Below are positions 5,133 to 9,406 of a DNA stretch of 9,406 nucleotides, piece by piece. This DNA is from Betaproteobacteria bacterium (GTDB lineage: Bacteria > Pseudomonadota > Gammaproteobacteria > Burkholderiales > SG8-41): NCBI GenBank assembly GCA_021414185.1, contig JAIOOZ010000280.1:1-9406 (forward strand), in the 5' to 3' direction. The notes under the pieces were generated by a model. That model was not told the DNA's origin and ran no database searches. It was given only the letters and a program-made list of their open reading frames with translations. Position 1 is the first letter of the stretch, and every line of letters begins with the position of its first letter. The position numbers and the translations under genes were made by a program.

Positions 5133-6488
5133 TCAAGCCTTGCCGTTACGACGCATCAATTCAATCAACTCGCGCACGCTGGCCCATTGCTCGCAGCGGT
5201 CAACCGCCGTCTCGACCTGCGCAACGCCTTCTGCCGTCAGCACGGTGCCCGCGAGCTCGCGGAATTTTTCGCGTATCTCCGACTCCGCAAACGGCTGGTT
5301 GAAATCCCCGCGATGGCTTTCGCAGGACTGCGTGTTCGTCCTGCCGTCTTTCAGCGTAACAGTCACGCGCGCCGGCCGCAGCCGCGGCGCGACCGCGCTC
5401 ATCGCCGGGTCTTCCGTCACGTGCACGCGCTGCCGCAGCGCCATGATGACTGGATCGCGCACCGCGCTGTCATCGAGCGCCGAGTAACCCGCGTGCCCGC
5501 GCACTGCCATGGTCGCTGCGGCATGTGGCAGCGAATACTTGGAAGCAAAATAATTGGGTGGATCGGGATTGCGCATGACGGAAGCGAAGCGGTAAGTCGC
5601 GACGTCGATGCGCTCGATATCGTCCGCCTTGGGCGACAACACTGCGAGGGCCTCCTTCACGCAGTCCAGCGCGGGATGTATAGGATTGCAACATGCGTAA
5701 AGACGGAAATAGTTGCGCGTAATTTCCCAGCGCGTGCCAAGCTCGTCGAGCAGTCCTTCGGGTTTGAAACCATCGCCGACCAGATGGCCGAGCGCTTCCT
5801 CGATCGCATCGTCCTGCGCCGTGAAGCCGGCGAGCGCGAGATCGGGTGCCAACGCGGCGGCGAAACCGCTCATGCCGCCCGCGACATTGAGCGTGGTCGC
5901 CCCGGCCACCGCATTGTTATAGCTGGGCGTCACCACGAGGGTCGTCGCAATGCGCATTGCAAGGCTGATACCGGCGGCATCGAGCCCGCGCAGGCGCGCG
6001 CCAGCGGCGACCGCCGCCAGCAGCGCGGCCTGCCCGTTCTGGTGCGCGAGCGCCCGCGGCTTGAATGCCATGTTGAAACGGGCGACGAGATCGTAACCGG
6101 TGATCAAAGCGGCCAACATTTCGCGCCCCGAACTTTGCGCGTGCTCGCCGACTGCGAGCACGCCGGGCAGCACCTGCATCGCCGCCTGCCCCGTTATCAG
6201 GCGGAGCCCCTCGCACAATTCTATCGAGCGGCCGCCGATGCCGTTCAGCAGCGCCGCGGTGCGCGGATCGTGCGTCGGCCAGCCGCGCGCATATACGGTG
6301 GCACCGGTGCCGGCCGTGGCCGCGAACCGCGAACGCAATTCGCCCACCTCGGGACGCTCAGCGCCCGCCAGCATCACACCCAGCGTATCCAGCAGCACGA
6401 GCTTGGTGTGCTTCTGGACCGCCGGCGGAATGTCTTCCCATTGCGTGCGCGCTACAAACTGCGCCAACTGCTCGATCTGCTGACCCAT
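5133..6488 (-). CDS. MmgE/PrpD family protein (451 aa)
   Basis: This belongs to the MmgE/PrpD family, which includes 2-methylcitrate dehydratase and cis-aconitate decarboxylase. Length and architecture are normal, with an all-helical first domain (about 1-265) and a mixed second domain. Landmarks are LLDTLGVMLAGA at 32-43, ALAHQNGQAALLAA at 146-159 with His149, ACCNPIHPALD at 265-275 with His271, and KYSLPHA at 317-323. The region that in relatives carries an HxLDxDD or ELDEG signature and a downstream GHP reads RSIELCEG (87-94) and GQAA (100-103), so acidic and His residues normally near the active site are replaced. AAAGGA lies a few bases before the ATG at 6488. It follows a Bug receptor gene across a palindromic element. 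Such receptor-plus-enzyme pairs are common in Burkholderiales. Its substrate cannot be told, and activity is uncertain given the replaced residues. Confidence 0.9.
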   Translation of the reverse strand: MGQQIEQLAQFVARTQWEDIPPAVQKHTKLVLLDTLGVMLAGAERPEVGELRSRFAATAGTGATVYARGWPTHDPRTAALLNGIGGRSIELCEGLRLITGQAAMQVLPGVLAVGEHAQSSGREMLAALITGYDLVARFNMAFKPRALAHQNGQAALLAAVAAGARLRGLDAAGISLAMRIATTLVVTPSYNNAVAGATTLNVAGGMSGFAAALAPDLALAGFTAQDDAIEEALGHLVGDGFKPEGLLDELGTRWEITRNYFRLYACCNPIHPALDCVKEALAVLSPKADDIERIDVATYRFASVMRNPDPPNYFASKYSLPHAAATMAVRGHAGYSALDDSAVRDPVIMALRQRVHVTEDPAMSAVAPRLRPARVTVTLKDGRTNTQSCESHRGDFNQPFAESEIREKFRELAGTVLTAEGVAQVETAVDRCEQWASVRELIELMRRNGKA

Positions 6489-6506
6489 TGGTTCCTTTAT
6501 AGAAGC

Positions 6507-6591
6507 GTGAGGAGTGAGGCGAGAGGGGGCACAGAACCTAGGTCCTAGGTCCTAAGCCCCTACGCCTCTCGCCTCACTCCTCACCCCTCAC
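6507..6591. repeat. Palindromic heptad-repeat element between receptor and MmgE/PrpD genes
   Basis: A perfect 20-base inverted repeat pairs 6507-6526 with 6565-6584. The arms are themselves tandem heptads: on the minus strand 6591-6564 reads GTGAGGG, GTGAGGA, GTGAGGC, GAGAGGC. The loop holds a second heptad array, CCTAGGT-CCTAGGT-CCTAAGC at 6537-6557, whose unit contains the palindrome CCTAGG. The first heptad overlaps the stop codon of the Bug receptor gene (6588-6590). The element leaves the MmgE/PrpD ribosome site (about 6493-6498) unpaired. There is no T-run, so it looks like a mobile or amplified REP-like unit, or an mRNA-stabilising hairpin, more than a classical terminator. Confidence 0.85.
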
Positions 6592-7568
6592 TCAATCTTA
6601 ATACCTGCATTCTGAATGATGGGCGTCCACCTGGCGATTTCGCTGCGCAGAAAACGCTCGAACTCGGCGGGCTTGTTGCCGACGGGGGTCGCGCCGTCCT
6701 GCGCTGCGCGGTCGCGCGCGGCAGGTGTTGCCATGTAGCGCGCGATTTCACCGCTCAAAGTTTCGATGACGGCGGGCGGCGTGCCGGCGGGTGCCAGAAG
6801 GCCGAACCAGCCGATCACTTCATAGTCCTTGAATCCCGATTCCATCGCGGTCGGCACATCGGGCACTGCCGGCGAGCGCTCGCGCGTCGATACGGCAAGC
6901 GGCCGCAATCTTTTCGCCTGAATGAGCGACAGCACGGTTTCTATGGTGCTGAAAGAAACGGTCGCCTCGCCACTCATCACTGCTGTCGCGGCAGCCGGGC
7001 CGCCCTTATACGGAATATGTGTGAGCTGGGTCTTGGTCTGCAGCGCGAACAACGCGCCCGCCAGGTGCAGCGCGCTGCCCGGACCGGATGACGCGTACAG
7101 CACGTCGCCGGGCTTGGACCGCGCGAGCCGCACGAGGTCCTGCAGGTTCTTCGCCGGAAAGGACGGCAGCACGAGGACCACGTGCGGGACTTTCACTACC
7201 TGCGAGACGGGCGCGAAGTCCTTCAGAGAATCGTAGCGCAGCTTGGGATACAAACCCGGATTGAACGTGAACGACGCAGAAGTCATGATCAGCGTATGGC
7301 CGTCGGCGGGCGAACGAGCGACGAACTCGGTGCCGGTGGTGGAGCCTGCGCCGGGCCGGTTGTCGACGATGAACTGCTGGCCGAAGACTTCGGAGAAGCG
7401 TTGCGCGAGCAAACGCGCGAACACGTCGGTGCCGCCGCCCGGCGCGAACGGCGTGACGATGCGCACCGGTTTATCGGGCCACTTCTGCGCCGCCGCATCA
7501 TTCGCCGCGACGAGCCCGAGCGCGGCTGCCGCCATCAATACGCCGGCAAAACGCTGCATGATATGCAT
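6588..7568 (-). CDS. Bug/TctC-type tripartite tricarboxylate transporter substrate-binding protein (326 aa)
   Basis: This periplasmic receptor is of the Bug (TctC) family, which binds carboxylates and related small molecules. The ATG at 7568 follows GGGAGA at close spacing; a second ATG lies three codons on. A Sec signal peptide is clear: MHIMQR, a hydrophobic core at about 7-22, and an AAA cleavage site near residue 27. The mature protein begins with the family hallmark WPDKPVRIVTPFAPGGGTD at 30-48. Further family signatures are the VDNRPGAG segment, the HIPYKGG strand, and the GLLAPAGTP segment. Length is typical. No TctA/TctB membrane genes are in the window, which is usual because most Bug receptors are orphans. 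It is followed by a palindrome and an MmgE/PrpD gene that may metabolise its ligand. The ligand is unknown. Confidence 0.93.
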   Translation of the reverse strand: MHIMQRFAGVLMAAAALGLVAANDAAAQKWPDKPVRIVTPFAPGGGTDVFARLLAQRFSEVFGQQFIVDNRPGAGSTTGTEFVARSPADGHTLIMTSASFTFNPGLYPKLRYDSLKDFAPVSQVVKVPHVVLVLPSFPAKNLQDLVRLARSKPGDVLYASSGPGSALHLAGALFALQTKTQLTHIPYKGGPAAATAVMSGEATVSFSTIETVLSLIQAKRLRPLAVSTRERSPAVPDVPTAMESGFKDYEVIGWFGLLAPAGTPPAVIETLSGEIARYMATPAARDRAAQDGATPVGNKPAEFERFLRSEIARWTPIIQNAGIKIE

Positions 7569-7597
7569 CGATGTTCTCCCAAAATTAGCATTGTGGC

Positions 7598-7612
7598 CGT
7601 TATCGCGTAACG
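7598..7612. promoter_or_regulatory. Short imperfect palindrome upstream of the Bug receptor gene
   Basis: CGTTA-TCGCG-TAACG forms a 15-base site with 5-base perfect arms, about 30 bases before the ATG at 7568. Its position suits a repressor operator or part of the promoter. The 221-base gap at 7569-7789 otherwise shows no convincing -35/-10 pair, repeat or small gene. Confidence 0.2.
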
Positions 7613-7789
7613 TTGCTGCACGCGTGCCGCGGCGGTGCGCGCCGCACAACAACAGTGCGCCACTTGTCACCGCAAAAAGATTTGCCCGGCACTTGCTCCG
7701 ACGCGAACGCACGCGAAAGTACGCTGCAAGCGGAAATGTGGCACGTTAGCGCAGCGCGGTCAACGTGATGCCGCCCGGCCCGGCAAATC

Positions 7790-8791
7790 CTACAGCACTT
7801 CCGGCAGCGCCGCGTTGATAGTTTCCACCACTGCCGCTTCGTAGGCGCGCACGGCTTCCACGCCGTACTCGTCGGCGATGCCGTGGCGCGCCAGGACTGC
7901 CGCGCGCGGCGGCTTGATGGCATCGACGCGCTTGAAAAAAGCGACCGTGCGCGCCGTGTCGCGCCCCAGTTTCTCGAGCACGCTTTCCAGCAGTGGAAAA
8001 TGGCGGCTATACGTCATGTGGTTGGCGAGGCGCACGTTGTTGTAGTCCCCCGGCGGCCACGCCAGCGGTTTTTCCGCGGCCTGAAAAATCAGCGCGCGCT
8101 GTTGCAGCAAAACTTCCGGCGGGATTTCGCGGCGCTCGTAGCGCGCATACAGCGTCGCCATTTGATCGTAATAAGTGACGGTCGCGCGGGTGATGCCCGA
8201 TTGCGTGTCGGCGTAGCGCTGGACCACGCGGTGCTCGCGCGCGAAATAGCCGTATTTTTCCGCCGTGAACGCAGCCATTGCTTTGTAGGTGATGAGATTG
8301 CACAGCGCTTCTTCGATGCCGTAAGGCAGATCGAACTGGTCGTGGCAATCCTCGTGGATGACGAGATAGATGAAGCGGTCGAGCTTGCTGGTCAGCATGG
8401 CAGGGGTGACCGGCGATGCACTCTCGCCCCATGCCTCGACGGTGCCGAAATACACGTCGGCATCGCGGCCACGCATGCGGCAATCCTGTTCGGTCGGCGC
8501 GTCTAGCCAGCTGATCGCCGGGTCTTCATACGAGTACGGCAGCGTCAGCCGCGATGCGTGGCCGCAAAAAGCGGACTCGCGCTGCTCCTTGGCAAGTGCC
8601 GTGAAATTATTGGTGGCGGAAAAACCCAGCTTGCGCTCAAACGCGCGGATCTCGTTCAAGAGCCCCGCCCATTCCTCCGTCACGCCAGGTGCCGACGGGC
8701 TCAACAGTTCGCAGCCGGTGACGAGCAACGCGACCAGCAGCAGGACGTGCCGCCACCGCGCACGCTGCAGACGTTTTACGGCGATGGCCAT
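7790..8791 (-). CDS. Lipoprotein with HExxH zinc-protease-like motif (333 aa)
   Basis: The start is the ATG at 8791: it gives basic residues (KRLQRARWR), a hydrophobic stretch at 16-24, and a lipobox VTGC with Cys27, so the protein is exported and lipid-anchored. The central motif VIHEDCH (144-150) fits HExxH, followed by IEEALCN (159-165) with Glu160/161 as a possible third zinc ligand. This arrangement, and a later NNVRLANHMTYSRHF segment (251-265), recall the predicted aminopeptidase family COG4324 (PF10023), but similarity is loose. I rate the family call as tentative and the lipoprotein and zincin-like features as firm. Four Cys (76, 104, 149, 164) outside the lipobox could form disulfides; one lies inside the HExxH. 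The gene starts 11 bases after a Bug receptor stop with almost no Shine-Dalgarno, suggesting coupled expression with that receptor. Confidence 0.82.
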   Translation of the reverse strand: MAIAVKRLQRARWRHVLLLVALLVTGCELLSPSAPGVTEEWAGLLNEIRAFERKLGFSATNNFTALAKEQRESAFCGHASRLTLPYSYEDPAISWLDAPTEQDCRMRGRDADVYFGTVEAWGESASPVTPAMLTSKLDRFIYLVIHEDCHDQFDLPYGIEEALCNLITYKAMAAFTAEKYGYFAREHRVVQRYADTQSGITRATVTYYDQMATLYARYERREIPPEVLLQQRALIFQAAEKPLAWPPGDYNNVRLANHMTYSRHFPLLESVLEKLGRDTARTVAFFKRVDAIKPPRAAVLARHGIADEYGVEAVRAYEAAVVETINAALPEVL

Positions 8792-8802
8792 GGGGTCGGT
8801 GT

Positions 8803-9406
8803 CTACTCGAGCCGCGTGCCGGTCAGCTTGATCAGATAACCGTACTTCTCGTAGTCGGACTTGATGCGCGCCGCGGTCTGCTCCGGCGTCATGTACCAAG
8901 GCTCAAAAGCCTCCAGCCGCGGCTTCATGTCGGGACTGTTCTGCGCGTTTTTGATTTCCGCATTCACCCAGTCGACGATGGCCTTGGGAGTGCCGGCGGG
9001 CGCGAACACGCCGACCCAGCCGCGGAATTCATAACCGGGAACACCCGCCTCGGCGACCGTCGGCGTTTGCGGAAACTGCGTGAGGCGCGTATCCGAACTC
9101 ACGGCCAGCAGGCGCAGGCGCTTCGCTTCGAGTTGCGTCACTACAGCGGCGGGGCTGCCGACCAGGAACTGGGTCTCGCCGGAAACGATAGCGGTGGTCG
9201 CCGGTCCGCCGCCTTTGTACGGGATGTGCGTCATCTGGGTCTTGGTCATCGACGTCAGCAGCGCGATCGCCAGGTGCGAGAAACTGCCGCTCCCCGACGT
9301 TGCGTAAAGGATCTGGTTCGGATGCGCTTTCGCAAACGTGATCAGCTCTTTCACCGACTTCACGGGCAGCGACGGATGCACCACCAGCAGCCCGGTCTGC
9401 GCGGAC
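8803..9406 (-). CDS. Bug/TctC-type substrate-binding protein, N-terminus missing
   Basis: This is the C-terminal 200 residues of a second periplasmic Bug-family receptor. The frame is open to the right edge, so the signal peptide and the first lobe start lie outside the window. Family signatures are VVHPSLPVKSVKELITFAKA, YATSGSGSFSHLA, THIPYKGGGPATTA, and the FAPAGTP segment, in the usual order. It ends in a Lys/Leu-rich GYLIKLTGTRLE tail. It differs clearly from the complete receptor at 6588-7568, so the two are unlikely to be a recent duplication and may bind different ligands. It is followed 11 bases later by the HExxH lipoprotein gene. A GTG at 9384 could be read as a start, but it lies in the middle of the conserved fold and is not the real start. 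Confidence 0.92.
   Translation of the reverse strand, partial: SAQTGLLVVHPSLPVKSVKELITFAKAHPNQILYATSGSGSFSHLAIALLTSMTKTQMTHIPYKGGGPATTAIVSGETQFLVGSPAAVVTQLEAKRLRLLAVSSDTRLTQFPQTPTVAEAGVPGYEFRGWVGVFAPAGTPKAIVDWVNAEIKNAQNSPDMKPRLEAFEPWYMTPEQTAARIKSDYEKYGYLIKLTGTRLE

Noticed and set aside
4942..5136. Short minus-strand frame giving a PLTPALSP-type peptide
   Set aside because: It is the spurious translation of the GGGGTGAGGGG palindrome.
5187..6548. A 453-codon open frame on the plus strand opposite the MmgE/PrpD gene
   Set aside because: It has the Arg-rich composition typical of an antisense frame and no recognisable domain, and it runs into the palindromic repeat at its end.
7569..7789. Small gene or promoter in the 221-base gap before the complete Bug receptor
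   Set aside because: Open frames here are overlaps of neighbouring frames without ribosome sites. A TTGACC exists on the minus strand, but no matching -10 box at proper spacing was found.
9384..9406. GTG at 9384 as the true start of the right-edge receptor
   Set aside because: The frame stays open to the edge with residues matching the family just upstream (QTGLLVVHPSLP), so the gene begins beyond the window.

Overview
The window is GC-rich bacterial DNA in which every convincing gene lies on the minus strand. Transcription therefore runs from position 9406 down to position 1. Two Bug/TctC-type periplasmic solute receptors, high GC, and accessory catabolic families around them (MmgE/PrpD, HpcH/CitE lyase-like, amidohydrolase, alpha/beta hydrolase) point to a betaproteobacterium, probably Burkholderiales-like. 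This is inference from gene content. There is no rRNA or other lineage marker here, and I see no tRNA, CRISPR array or transposase.

Layout in transcription order: (a) a Bug receptor cut by the right edge (8803-9406), followed after 11 bases by a lipoprotein with an HExxH zinc-protease motif (7790-8791). (b) A 221-base gap, then a second, complete Bug receptor (6588-7568) and an MmgE/PrpD protein (5133-6488), separated by a palindromic heptad-repeat element. (c) A long GC-rich palindrome, then three genes joined by 4-base stop/start overlaps: a hydantoinase/dihydropyrimidinase-like amidohydrolase (3489-4916), an unrecognised 101-residue protein (3187-3492), and a CobW/COG0523 metal-chaperone GTPase (2138-3190). 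An alpha/beta hydrolase follows 41 bases later (1224-2096). (d) A third palindrome with a T-run on its downstream side, then two HpcH/HpaI-CitE paralogs in tandem (348-1067, and 1-339 cut by the left edge).

The simplest reading is a catabolic cluster: receptors capture an extracellular carboxylate, a cyclic amide or imide is opened by the amidohydrolase, a hydrolase acts on an ester or amide, and lyase/dehydratase-type enzymes act on the resulting organic acid. The CobW protein could supply metal to the amidohydrolase. The substrate cannot be read from sequence. Several enzymes deviate at positions normally conserved in their families (the first CitE-like protein, MmgE/PrpD, the amidohydrolase, the alpha/beta hydrolase), so unusual chemistry or non-catalytic roles are possible.

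The items most worth a second look are the amidohydrolase-ORF101-CobW overlap unit, the divergent/canonical CitE pair, and the HExxH lipoprotein between two receptor genes.
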